In this document: positions 17,565 to 26,968 of the stretch, piece by piece
How the letters are laid out: every line of letters begins with the position of its first letter
How positions within the stretch are numbered: the first letter of the stretch is position 1
Origin: Klebsiella pneumoniae
GTDB taxonomy: Bacteria; Desulfobacterota; Binatia; UBA12015
DNA length: 64,000 nt
Assembly (NCBI GenBank): GCA_945872365.1
Contig: CAMBZJ010000008.1
Span: 62,001 to 126,000, forward strand
Direction: 5' to 3'
Program-made: the position numbers and the translations under genes
The notes under the pieces: model-generated
Seen by the model: the letters and a program-made list of their open reading frames with translations, nothing else
The model's database searches: none
Told to the model about the DNA's origin: nothing

Positions 17565-19885
17565 TCCGCGGCACCGGGCCGCACCCCACCTCGGCGACCT
17601 TCCTCGCCCCTGCCACCGCGGCCGCCGCCTTGCTCTTCGCGCTCATCGCGCTGCGTGCGACGGCACCCGACGTCCCCGCCTTTGCGGACGTGCGGGCGGC
17701 GTATCGCCCGTCGGACGTCCTGCTGCTCGACCGCAACGGCGAGGTGCTCGATGCACGCCGCGTCGACCTGCACGGACGGCGCCTCGCCTGGACGTCGCTC
17801 GACCGGGTGACCCCGTCGCTCGCGCGCGCGGTCGTCGCATCGGAGGACCGCCGCTTCTGGGAGCACCGGGGCGTCGACGTCCCGGCCCTCCTCACGGGTG
17901 CCGTCGCCCGACTGCGTGGCGGTCCGCGTCGGGGTGGGAGCACGATCGCCATGCAACTCGCCGACCTGCTCGGACTCGCCCCGTCACGCACCGCCGGCCG
18001 GGGGCTCGCGGGCAAGGCCGCACAGGTCGCGGCGGCGCGCGCGCTCGACGACGCCTGGACGAAGCAGCAGATCCTCGAGGCCTACCTGAACCTCGCTCCA
18101 CTGCGCGGCGAGGCGATCGGCGTCGACGCCGGTGCTCGCCTCTTCTTCGGCCGGGCACCCCACGCGCTCTCCGCGGCCCAGGCGGTGACCCTCGCGGCCC
18201 TCCTGCGCGCACCCAACGCCGCGCCGCAGGAAGTCCGGCGCCGCGCCCGGCGTCTCGCCGACGACCTGAGCGACGGGGCCGGCGCGCAGGGGCGCGGGGC
18301 GATCGGTGCCGACGAGGCCGGACCACCCGACGACGCCGCCATCGCCGACGCCGTCGACCGGGCCTGCGCGACGGACGCAGCGCGCTCGCCGGTCGCGCGC
18401 GTGTCACTCGCGCCGCACGCGGCCGCGCGTCTCCTGCGTGCCGACGGACCGGTCGAGTTGCGCACCACGCTCGACGCCCGCCTGCAGCGCGCCGCGTCGG
18501 CGATCCTCGAGCGCCAGGTCCGGGCGCTCGACGGGCGCAACGTCCACGACGGCGCGGCCGTGGTCCTCGACGTCGAAACCGGCGAGATCCTCGCCTGGGT
18601 CGGCGGCAGCGGCGCGTCGGCGAGCGCACGTCACGTCGACGGCGTGGTCGCCCACCGGCAGGCGGGATCGACGCTCAAGCCGCTGCTCTACGCGCTCGCG
18701 CTAGACCAGCGCCGCCTCTCCGCCGCCTCCCCGATCGCCGACCTGCCGCTCGAGATCGACGTCGCGGGCAGCGGCGCCTACCGACCACGCGACTACGACG
18801 AGCACTACCGCGGACTGGTCACCCTGCGCGCGGCGCTCGCGGGCTCGCTCAACGTCCCGGCGGTCCGCACGCTCGAACTCGTCGGTGTGGCACCCTTTGC
18901 CGGGATCCTGCGGCGCATGGAGTTCGCGGGCGTGGACCGGCCCGGCGACCACTACGGGCCGGCCCTCGCTCTCGGCGCCGCCGACGTGAGCCTGCTCGAA
19001 CTCGCCAACGCCTACCGGGCGCTGGCGAGAGGCGGGGCATGGACGCCGTTGCGACCGCTCGCCGACGGAGCCGGTGCGGAGGCCGCCGCGGGAGCGCAAC
19101 CGGTCGGCGCGGCGAACCCGCGCGACACGGGTCCGGAGGGGCGCCGCATCTGGTCCCCCGAGGCCGCCTTCGTCGTCGCCGACGTGCTCTCCGACCGAGA
19201 CGGCCGCAGCGCGACCTTCGGACTGGAGAACGCGCTCGCGACCCGCTTCTGGTCCGCGGTGAAGACCGGCACGAGTCGCGACATGCGCGACAACTGGTGC
19301 ATCGGCTTCACGCGTCGACACGTGGTCGCGGTCTGGGTCGGCAACTTCTCCGGCGAACCGATGCACGAAGTAAGCGGCATGAGTGGGGCAGCCCCCGCGT
19401 GGCAGGAGATCATGGCCCTGCTCATGAACGGTCGCGCGGACGAACGCCCGGCCGCGCCGCCGGGACTCGTGCGTCGCCGTGTGCGCTTCGGCGCCGAACC
19501 CGAGCGCGACGAATGGTTCCTCGAAGGGACCGAGCCGGCCACCGCGCGCATCGAGGTCGCGGCGCCGATTCCGCGCATCGAGTCCCCGATGGACGACGGC
19601 GTCTTCGCGATCGACGCCGATGCACCGGCGCGACGCCAGCGCATCGCCCTCGACGCGAGCGGCGCCCCCGCGGGCGCCCGCTGGAGCATGGACGGTGCCG
19701 CAATCGGCGCGGCCGGGCCGCCGCTCCTCTGGGAGCCGCGGCCGGGCCGTCACCGGCTGGAGCTGGCCGACGGCGCGGGCGCCGTCCTCGACGCGGTCGA
19801 CTTCGAGGTCAGAGGCCCGGTCCCGGCATCGCCCCGCTCGATCCCGCCGTCATCCCCCCGTCCACCGCGATCGCCTGGCCGCTGA
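17561..19885 (+). CDS. pbpC: Penicillin-binding protein 1C
   Basis: GT51 motif VASEDRRFWEHRGVD...GGSTIAMQLADLL; transpeptidase SxxK (QAGSTLKPL), SLN (AGSLNVP), KTG (VKTGTSRDMRDNWCIGFT); C-terminal BiPBP_C-like domain. GTG start overlaps the A2M stop (GTGA). Confidence 0.92.
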   Translation: MIRGTGPHPTSATFLAPATAAAALLFALIALRATAPDVPAFADVRAAYRPSDVLLLDRNGEVLDARRVDLHGRRLAWTSLDRVTPSLARAVVASEDRRFWEHRGVDVPALLTGAVARLRGGPRRGGSTIAMQLADLLGLAPSRTAGRGLAGKAAQVAAARALDDAWTKQQILEAYLNLAPLRGEAIGVDAGARLFFGRAPHALSAAQAVTLAALLRAPNAAPQEVRRRARRLADDLSDGAGAQGRGAIGADEAGPPDDAAIADAVDRACATDAARSPVARVSLAPHAAARLLRADGPVELRTTLDARLQRAASAILERQVRALDGRNVHDGAAVVLDVETGEILAWVGGSGASASARHVDGVVAHRQAGSTLKPLLYALALDQRRLSAASPIADLPLEIDVAGSGAYRPRDYDEHYRGLVTLRAALAGSLNVPAVRTLELVGVAPFAGILRRMEFAGVDRPGDHYGPALALGAADVSLLELANAYRALARGGAWTPLRPLADGAGAEAAAGAQPVGAANPRDTGPEGRRIWSPEAAFVVADVLSDRDGRSATFGLENALATRFWSAVKTGTSRDMRDNWCIGFTRRHVVAVWVGNFSGEPMHEVSGMSGAAPAWQEIMALLMNGRADERPAAPPGLVRRRVRFGAEPERDEWFLEGTEPATARIEVAAPIPRIESPMDDGVFAIDADAPARRQRIALDASGAPAGARWSMDGAAIGAAGPPLLWEPRPGRHRLELADGAGAVLDAVDFEVRGPVPASPRSIPPSSPRPPRSPGR

Positions 19886-20579
19886 CGAACGAAGCGTCGT
19901 CGCTCGCGAGGAAGAGCACGAGACGCGCGACTTCCTCGGGTTCCCCGATGCGCCCCAGCGAGTGGACGCGACCGAAGGCGGCGAGGACTCGGTCGTCGAT
20001 CTCGAAGCCGCCGAGCATCGGTGTGCGGATGATGCCCGGGCAGACCGCGTTCACGCGGATGCCAACCGGCCCGACCTCGATGGCGGCCGTCCGGGTGAGC
20101 CCGACCACCGCGTGCTTGGTCGCAGCGTAGGAGCCGAGCATCGGCGCACCCGTCAGGCCGGCGACGCTCGCCGTGTTGACGATGCTGCCCCGGGCCGGGC
20201 CGGGATTCGCCGCCATCGCCGGCACCGCATGCTTGATCCCGTGGAAGACGCCGTTCACGTTCACGTCGAGCAGGTCGCGGTGCGCCGCCTCGTCCATCGC
20301 GGCAAGGGGCCCGTGCAACTCGATGCCGGCGTTGTTGAACATGACGTGGAGCCGGCCGTACTCCGAGACGGCACGCGCCACCAAGGCTGCGACTTCCTCG
20401 GAGCGCCGCACGTCGGTCCGCTGGAAGACCGCACCGATCTCCCGCGCGAACTGCGAGCCGTCCACCACGTCGCCGATCACCACGTGGGCGCCCGCCTGCG
20501 CGAAGAGCCGCGCCGTCGCGGCGCCGATGCCCGAAGCCCCGCCGGTCACCACCGCGGTCTTGCCGTCGAGTCGATTCAC
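19809..20579 (-). CDS. SDR family oxidoreductase
   Basis: TGGASGIGAATARLF, NNAG, YAATK, PGIIRTPM, C-terminal AIAVDGGMTAG. Confidence 0.92.
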   Translation of the reverse strand: MNRLDGKTAVVTGGASGIGAATARLFAQAGAHVVIGDVVDGSQFAREIGAVFQRTDVRRSEEVAALVARAVSEYGRLHVMFNNAGIELHGPLAAMDEAAHRDLLDVNVNGVFHGIKHAVPAMAANPGPARGSIVNTASVAGLTGAPMLGSYAATKHAVVGLTRTAAIEVGPVGIRVNAVCPGIIRTPMLGGFEIDDRVLAAFGRVHSLGRIGEPEEVARLVLFLASDDASFVSGQAIAVDGGMTAGSSGAMPGPGL

Positions 20580-20622
20580 GGAATTCCTCCTCCGCCCGCA
20601 GTCGCGGGCCTCGTGGCGCGGC

Positions 20623-21603
20623 TCAGGAGAGCAGCGCGGCCAGGGCGGCCGCGGCGATCGCCAGCCGGGCGAAGAAGCCCGGCTGGATGATCGCGTGATC
20701 GGACGCGATGCTGCGGACATTCTCGGGCGCGATCGCCCCCGTCGTCACTCCCTCCACGATCTCCAGGCAGTCCTCGGCGAGGATCTCGCGGAAGCCGTGG
20801 CCGATTTCCGGCGTCGCGACCGAGGGGTCGCCCTTGTAGCTCACCTCGGCTCCGCCATAGCCGAAGTGCGCGTTCAGCAGCCAACCGATGCTGCCCGCGA
20901 GCCCTTCGGCGGCGCCACGCAACGGCGCAAAGCGCTCGCCGAGCGCCTGCAGCGGACGAAACGGCGGCGGGGCCGCCGGCCCGAGCCTGCGGTAGCAGGG
21001 GTCGACCAGGTGCGGGCGCTCGGCGAGCATGAACGACGTCTCCCAGGCGCCGGCGTGTTCGCCGGTGACGAGGGCCCTGCGCTCGCGCTCGTCGAGCGTG
21101 CGTCCCAGCAGTTCCTCGAGGCGCGCGTTGCGACCGCCGGTGATGATCCGGTGCAGCACCTGGATCGAGGGCGTGACCATCCGGATGCCGCGGCGCCGGC
21201 TGGTACGTCGACAGGCGCGCTCGAGAGCCGCCGCATGGCGCGGGCCGCCGTGGCCGTTGGTCACCACCACGGTGCCGAATCCCGCGCGCGCGAGCGAGGC
21301 GCCGTGGCCGAGCAGGACCCGGTAGACGGCCCCCGGCGGCGCGTCCATCGAGCCGCGCAGCGGCAGTTCGTCGGCGCCCAGCGTGAGCGGCGGAAAGACG
21401 GCGACGAGCCAGTCCTCGTGGCGTGCGGCGAAGCGGCGCGCGGTCTCCTCCGCCATCCACGACGCCATGGCGACGTCCTGCACGATCGGCAGGTGCGGCC
21501 CGTGCACCTCCAGGGCACTCACCGCGAGGAAGGCGATCGAGCGCCGCGGGTCGAGCACCCGGATGCGGTCGTAGGTGAGTTCTTCGGCGCGGACGAGCGG
21601 CAT
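20623..21603 (-). CDS. Creatininase family protein
   Basis: VSALEVHGPHLPIVQDVAMA (E..HGPHLP metal-binding), VVTNGHGGPRHAAAL. Confidence 0.88.
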   Translation of the reverse strand: MPLVRAEELTYDRIRVLDPRRSIAFLAVSALEVHGPHLPIVQDVAMASWMAEETARRFAARHEDWLVAVFPPLTLGADELPLRGSMDAPPGAVYRVLLGHGASLARAGFGTVVVTNGHGGPRHAAALERACRRTSRRRGIRMVTPSIQVLHRIITGGRNARLEELLGRTLDERERRALVTGEHAGAWETSFMLAERPHLVDPCYRRLGPAAPPPFRPLQALGERFAPLRGAAEGLAGSIGWLLNAHFGYGGAEVSYKGDPSVATPEIGHGFREILAEDCLEIVEGVTTGAIAPENVRSIASDHAIIQPGFFARLAIAAAALAALLS

Positions 21604-21604
21604 C

Positions 21605-22384
21605 TCAGCGGATCACGTAGACCGGGTTCGGCAGCTTGTAGACGCGCTCGGCGAAGCCGCCGTTCAGGTCGCTCGCCTGGTCGCCGACGGCCGCGACGAT
21701 ATTGTAGCCGCGATTGATCAGGTCGCGCCGGGCGCCGACCTTGAACTCCGCCGCACTCGAGAACTTGGCCCCCGCCGGTGGGCCGATCACCTCCTCGAAG
21801 GCGTAGCCCTGTTCGCGCAGGTTGCGCCGTGTCGCATCGAGCAGCTCGGGCGGCCGGGTGACGACGAAGAAGACCGCGATGCCGAGTTCACGCGCCCGCC
21901 GCGCGAGCGCGAGGACCGGCCGCACCGCCGGTGCACGACCCTGCTTCTGCCACTCGCGCAACCCGCAGGGACCGCGCTCGAGATTACAGGGTCCGTCGAC
22001 GATGCGCGCCCACCGGTTGGCGCGCAGCGCCTCCCAGTTCGAGAGCGCCGTCTCGTCGACGTCGAGGACGAGCGCGGGCTTGACGACCGCCTTGCCGCGC
22101 TCCTCGAGCCAGGCCCCGGCCTGCGCCGTCACCGCCGCGACCTCCGCCTCCCAGCGACCCGACCGGATCCAGCCGTCGATCGCGGCCTGGGTGTCCCAGA
22201 GATTCGGTACCTGGACCGGGGCCGCCTGCGCCTGGGCACCCCCGGGCGCCGCAGGGCCGGCTGCGCCCGGCTGATTCATGCCGCGCGCCCGGGCCGAGCA
22301 ACCGGCCGCACCCGCGAGCGCGAGGGCTGCGAGCAGGGTCCGGCGCGATGTCGATGCGGCTGCGGACGATCGGCGCATGGGCAT
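21605..22384 (-). CDS. HAD-superfamily acid phosphatase (class B-like / lipoprotein e(P4)-like), predicted lipoprotein
   Basis: Lipobox LAGAAGC after basic N-terminus; LVLDVDETALSNW (HAD motif I); VFFVVTRP; AAVGDQASDLNGG. Confidence 0.85.
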   Translation of the reverse strand: MPMRRSSAAASTSRRTLLAALALAGAAGCSARARGMNQPGAAGPAAPGGAQAQAAPVQVPNLWDTQAAIDGWIRSGRWEAEVAAVTAQAGAWLEERGKAVVKPALVLDVDETALSNWEALRANRWARIVDGPCNLERGPCGLREWQKQGRAPAVRPVLALARRARELGIAVFFVVTRPPELLDATRRNLREQGYAFEEVIGPPAGAKFSSAAEFKVGARRDLINRGYNIVAAVGDQASDLNGGFAERVYKLPNPVYVIR

Positions 22385-22453
22385 TCCCTCCGCCGCCGAG
22401 GCTAGCCCCGCGCGCGGGCGACCGCACGCGGCCTCTGCTACTTTCCCGCCGCG

Positions 22454-25102
22454 ATGGCCAACGTTCGCTCGATCGATCCGACCCGCCTCCCCAAGCACTT
22501 CGATTCGGCCGAGGCCGAGGTCCGCTGGCACGCGGCCTGGGACCGCCTCGGGCTGCACCGCTGGGACCCGGCACGGCCGCGTGAGGAGACCTACGTCGTC
22601 GACACGCCGCCGCCCACCGTCTCGGGATCGCTGCACGTCGGACACGTGTTCAGCTACACGCACGCCGACGTGCTCGCGCGCCAGCAGCGGATGCGCGGGC
22701 GCAACGTGTTCTACCCGATGGGCTGGGACGACAACGGGCTCCCCACCGAGCGCCGCGTCCAGAACCACTACGGCGTGCGCTGCGACCCTGCGACGCCGAG
22801 CGCCGCCGACCTGCGGCTCGAGGCCTCGACCGACCCCAAGGCGCCGCCGCGCCTGCTCTCTCGCCCCGACTTCATCCGCGCCTGCCTCGAACTCACCCGT
22901 CGCGACGAGGAGGCCTTCAAGGCGCTGTGGCGCCGCATCGGGCTCTCGATCGACTGGCACGAGGAGTACTCGACGATCGACGAGCGCTGCCGTCACATCG
23001 CGCAGGCGAGCTTCCGCGACCTGTGGGAGAAGGGGCACGTCTACAGCGTCGAGGCGCCCACGATGTGGGACGTCGACTTCCAGACCGCCGTCGCGCAGGC
23101 CGAAGTCGAGGATCGTCCGACCCGCGGCGCATTCCACGACATCGCCTTCGGGGTCGAGGGCGGCGACGCGTCGTTCGTCATCGCCACCACGCGGCCCGAG
23201 TTGCTGCCCGCCTGCGTCGGCGTCACCGCGCACCCCGACGACGCACGCTACAAGGCGCTGTTCGGCAGGCGTGCGATCACGCCGATCTTCGGCGTGCCGG
23301 TACCGATCTTCCCGAGCGAATTGGCCGACCCCGAGAAGGGCACCGGCATCCTCATGGTCTGCACCTTCGGCGATGCGACCGACGTCGCCTGGTGGCGCGA
23401 GCAGAAACTCGCGCTGCGCCAGGTTTTGGGCCGCAACGGCCGCTTCGTGCCGGTCGAGTTCGGCTCGGCCGGCTGGGAGAGCGCGCGGCCCGAGGCGGCC
23501 AACGCCGCCTATGCCGCGATCACCGGCAAGGCGGCGGGTGGCGCGCGCCAGGCGATCGTCGAGATGCTGCGCGACCCGGCACACGCGGCGACGGCCGACG
23601 GACAGGCGGCCCTGCGCGGCGAGCCACGCCCGATCGAGCACTCGGTCAAGTACTACGAAAAGGGCGACCGGCCGCTCGAGTTCGTCTCCAGCCGCCAGTG
23701 GTTCGTACGCCTGCTCGACAAGAAGGACGCGCTGCTCGCCAAGGGTGACGAGGTCCGCTGGCACCCCGACTTCATGCGCCTGCGCTACCGCAACTGGACC
23801 GAGAACCTCAACGCCGACTGGTGCATCAGCCGCCAGCGTTACTTCGGCGTCCCGTTCCCGGTCTGGTACCCGCTCGACGACGCGGGTGCTCCGCGCCACG
23901 ACAGCCCGATCGTCGCCGACGCGGCGAGCCTGCCGGTCGATCCGACGACCGACTGCCCGCCCGGCCTCACGCCCGAGCAGCGCGACCGCCCGGGCGGCTT
24001 CACCGCCGAGACCGACGTCTACGACACCTGGTTCACGAGTTCGCTCACCCCACAGATCAGTTCGCGCTGGGGCCTGGAACCCGACCGCCATCGCCGGCTG
24101 TTCCCCGCCGACATCCGCCCGCAGAGCCACGAGATCATCCGAACCTGGGCCTTCTACTCGATCGCGAAGGCGCTCCTGCACGAGGACACGATCCCCTGGC
24201 ACCACGTCGTCGTCTCCGGCTGGATCCTCGACCCCGACCGCAAGAAGATGTCGAAGAGCAAGGGCAACGTCGTCACCCCGATGCACCTGCTCGACGAGCA
24301 CGGCGCCGACGGCGTGCGCTACTGGGCCGCCTCGGCTCGACTCGGCATGGATACCGCCTTCGACGAGAAGGTCCTGAAGGTCGGCAAGCGGCTCACGACC
24401 AAGCTCTTCAACGCAGGCAAGTTCGTGCTCGGCCAGGAGGGGCCCGAGGCGCCTATCACCGCCGAACTCGACCGCGCCTTCGTCCAGCGACTGTCGCTGC
24501 TCGTCGAGCGCGCGAGCGCGTCGTTCGACGGCTTCGACTATGCTCATGCGCTGCAGGACACCGAGGCGTTCTTCTGGCAGGACTTCACCGACAGCTACCT
24601 CGAACTCGCCAAGGGCCGCGCGCGTGACGGCCGCGATGGCTCGGCGATCGCGGCGCTGCGCCTCGGGCTGAACGTGCTCCTGCGGCTGTTCGCGCCGGTG
24701 CTGCCCTACATCACCGAGGAGGTGTGGTCCTGGGCGTTCGCCGCGGAGACCGGCCACGAGAGCATCCACCGCGCGCCGTGGCCGACGGTCGAAGAACTGC
24801 GCGCCGTTCCCGCGCCAGCGGAGCCCGCCTGCTTCGACGCGGCGGTCGCCTGCCTGGGCGCGATCCACAAGGCGAAGACCGAGGGCGGCGTGTCGATCGG
24901 GCGCGAGGTCGAGCACCTCTCGGTCGCGGCCCATCCGCAGACGCTCGACCGGGTCGCAGCCGTGCTCGCCGACGTGCTCGCCGCCGCGCGCGTCGCGAGC
25001 CATGCGCTCACGGCGCGCCCCGATCTCGCCGAGGGCGTCTTCGAGGTCGCCGACGTCCGCTTCGCCCCCGCGCCGCCGCCGGGCAACCGCGGCGAAGGCT
25101 GA
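22454..25102 (+). CDS. valS: Valyl-tRNA synthetase
   Basis: HVGHVFSYTHADVLARQQRMRGRNVFYPMGWDDNGLPTERRVQ; KMSKSKGNVVTP; editing-domain features TTRPELLPACVGV. Confidence 0.95.
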   Translation: MANVRSIDPTRLPKHFDSAEAEVRWHAAWDRLGLHRWDPARPREETYVVDTPPPTVSGSLHVGHVFSYTHADVLARQQRMRGRNVFYPMGWDDNGLPTERRVQNHYGVRCDPATPSAADLRLEASTDPKAPPRLLSRPDFIRACLELTRRDEEAFKALWRRIGLSIDWHEEYSTIDERCRHIAQASFRDLWEKGHVYSVEAPTMWDVDFQTAVAQAEVEDRPTRGAFHDIAFGVEGGDASFVIATTRPELLPACVGVTAHPDDARYKALFGRRAITPIFGVPVPIFPSELADPEKGTGILMVCTFGDATDVAWWREQKLALRQVLGRNGRFVPVEFGSAGWESARPEAANAAYAAITGKAAGGARQAIVEMLRDPAHAATADGQAALRGEPRPIEHSVKYYEKGDRPLEFVSSRQWFVRLLDKKDALLAKGDEVRWHPDFMRLRYRNWTENLNADWCISRQRYFGVPFPVWYPLDDAGAPRHDSPIVADAASLPVDPTTDCPPGLTPEQRDRPGGFTAETDVYDTWFTSSLTPQISSRWGLEPDRHRRLFPADIRPQSHEIIRTWAFYSIAKALLHEDTIPWHHVVVSGWILDPDRKKMSKSKGNVVTPMHLLDEHGADGVRYWAASARLGMDTAFDEKVLKVGKRLTTKLFNAGKFVLGQEGPEAPITAELDRAFVQRLSLLVERASASFDGFDYAHALQDTEAFFWQDFTDSYLELAKGRARDGRDGSAIAALRLGLNVLLRLFAPVLPYITEEVWSWAFAAETGHESIHRAPWPTVEELRAVPAPAEPACFDAAVACLGAIHKAKTEGGVSIGREVEHLSVAAHPQTLDRVAAVLADVLAAARVASHALTARPDLAEGVFEVADVRFAPAPPPGNRGEG

Positions 25103-25130
25103 GGCGCGAAGCCATGCGCGGGGCGCGACG

Positions 25131-26585
25131 ATGAACGTCGACGAGGCGATGCGACCCGGCCGGCGCGGCCTCTTCGTCGCCGGCGAGTGGCGCGACTCGC
25201 TCGACGACGCGCGCTTCACGGTGCACGACCCCGCGACCGGGCAGGCGATCGCCGACGTCGCCGACGCGACGCCGGAGGACGGCCTCGCGGCCCTCGCGAC
25301 CGCGGAGGCGGCGCGGCCGGCGTGGGCGGCGTCCGCGCCGCGTCGCCGGTCGGAGATCCTGCGGCGCGCATTCGAAGCGATGCTCGCCCGCACCGACGCG
25401 CTCGCGGAGCTTCTGGTTCGCGAGAACGGCAAGCCACTCGCCGAGGCCCGCGGCGAGGTCGCCTACGCGGCCGAGTTCCTGCGCTGGTACTCGGAGGAGG
25501 CGGTGCGCATCGACGGTTCGATCGCGACCGCGCCCGGCGGGGCGCACCGGATCGTCGTCGTGCGCAAGCCCGTCGGCACCGCGCTCCTGGTGACGCCCTG
25601 GAACTTTCCCGCGGCGATGGTGACGCGCAAGGTCGCGCCGGCGCTCGCCGCCGGCTGCTGCGTCGTCCTGAAGCCGGCCACCGAGACACCGCTCACCGCG
25701 CTCGCGCTCGCGGGCCTGCTCGCGGAGGCCGGCGTACCGCCGGGCGTGCTCACGGTCCTGCCGACGACGCGCAACGCCGAGGTGGTATCGGCGATGCTCG
25801 CCGACTTGCGGGTGCGCAAACTCTCGTTCACCGGGTCGACCGAGGTCGGCAGGCTCCTGCTCGCGGGGGCCGCGGCGCGGGTGCTGCCCTGTTCGATGGA
25901 ACTCGGCGGCAACGCACCGTTCGTCGTGTTCGCGGACGCCGACCTCGATGCGGCGGTGGAGGGATTTCTCCTCGCGAAGATGCGCAACAACGCCCAAGCC
26001 TGCACGGCAGCGAATCGCATTCTGGTCGAGGAGGCGGTCATGGAGGACTTCTCGCGTCGCATCGTGCGCGCGATGAAGGCGTTGCGCGTCGGGCCGGGAA
26101 TGGAGCCCGGCGTGCAGTTCGGACCACTCGTGGACGCCGCGGGGCGCGACAAGGTGGATCGCCTGGTCGGCGCTGCGGCCCGCGCCGGGGCCCGGATCCT
26201 GTGTGGCGGCAGCGTGCCCGAAGGCGCAGGCTTCTTCTACCCGCCGACCGTGCTGGCCGACGTGGCCCCCGACTCGCCGATCCTGCGCGAGGAGATCTTC
26301 GGGCCGGTGGCTCCCCTGGTGGCGTTCCGCGACGAGGCCGAGGCGATCCGCCTCGCCAACGCGACCGAGCACGGACTCGCAGCCTACGTCTGGAGCCGCG
26401 ACCTCGGCCGGGCGATGCGCGTCGGCGAAGCGATCGAGTCCGGCATGGTCGGCATCAACCGCGGCATGGTCTCCGACCCGGCGGCGCCCTTCGGGGGCGT
26501 GAAGCAGAGCGGGCTCGGTCGCGAGGGAGGCCACGAGGGCCTGCTCGAATTCACCGAGCAACGCTATCTCGCGGTCGAGTGGTGA
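25131..26585 (+). CDS. NAD(P)-dependent aldehyde dehydrogenase (succinate-semialdehyde dehydrogenase-like)
   Basis: TPWNFPAAMVTRKVAPALAAGCCVVLKPATETP; MELGGNAPFVVFADADLD; NNAQACTAANR (catalytic Cys); GGVKQSGLGREGGHEGLLEF. Confidence 0.93.
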   Translation: MNVDEAMRPGRRGLFVAGEWRDSLDDARFTVHDPATGQAIADVADATPEDGLAALATAEAARPAWAASAPRRRSEILRRAFEAMLARTDALAELLVRENGKPLAEARGEVAYAAEFLRWYSEEAVRIDGSIATAPGGAHRIVVVRKPVGTALLVTPWNFPAAMVTRKVAPALAAGCCVVLKPATETPLTALALAGLLAEAGVPPGVLTVLPTTRNAEVVSAMLADLRVRKLSFTGSTEVGRLLLAGAAARVLPCSMELGGNAPFVVFADADLDAAVEGFLLAKMRNNAQACTAANRILVEEAVMEDFSRRIVRAMKALRVGPGMEPGVQFGPLVDAAGRDKVDRLVGAAARAGARILCGGSVPEGAGFFYPPTVLADVAPDSPILREEIFGPVAPLVAFRDEAEAIRLANATEHGLAAYVWSRDLGRAMRVGEAIESGMVGINRGMVSDPAAPFGGVKQSGLGREGGHEGLLEFTEQRYLAVEW

Positions 26586-26659
26586 GTCGGGCTAGCCACC
26601 TCCTCTCGTTAGGAGACTTCCCGACCCCCCTCGGGTGGGTGCGCGTGCGGCGCGCGGTG

Positions 26660-26790
26660 CGGCCAACCGGCGCACATGGTGCGAACGCCCGCCGGGGAGG
26701 TCGCCATCGCCCAGCACGACTGGGTCGCGCGGCCCGACACCGGACCGGACCATGTGACACACAACGGAGAGCGTACGACCTGCCGACGCA
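26660..26790 (+). pseudogene. Degenerate C-terminal fragment paralogous to the downstream secreted protein (26969-27562)
   Basis: RTP-AGEVAIAQHDWVARPDTGPDHVTHNGERTTCR aligns with ETPLSGDVQMSLFHWLGETDPSLCRVTQNGERTTCR (one 1-aa gap); 26/32 nt identical between 26754-26785 and 27518-27549. Confidence 0.6.
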
Positions 26791-26968
26791 CGACTGAGAC
26801 GCGCCGCAGGAGAAGAGCAAGCGGGTCACGGGTTGCCACAGGCCGCGGCGCAAACTAGGAAGAACTGTGGAGCGTGCACTAGGGAACGTCGCGGGCGCCG
26901 TCGGCGGCCGACCGTCCCGCAATCGCCCTCCCCCGCGGCCGAGCGGGAAGGGCAACGGAGGAAGCAGC

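Noticed and set aside
21605-25432. 1275-aa minus-strand ORF
   Set aside because: The N-terminal ~1000 residues are antisense to valS; only the HAD phosphatase part (21605-22384) is real. Long antisense ORFs are expected at ~70% GC.
26597-26640. Small hairpins (CTCCT-ctcgtt-AGGAG; CCCGA-cccccc-TCGGG) after the aldehyde dehydrogenase gene
   Set aside because: Short stems with no T-tract; not convincing as a terminator.
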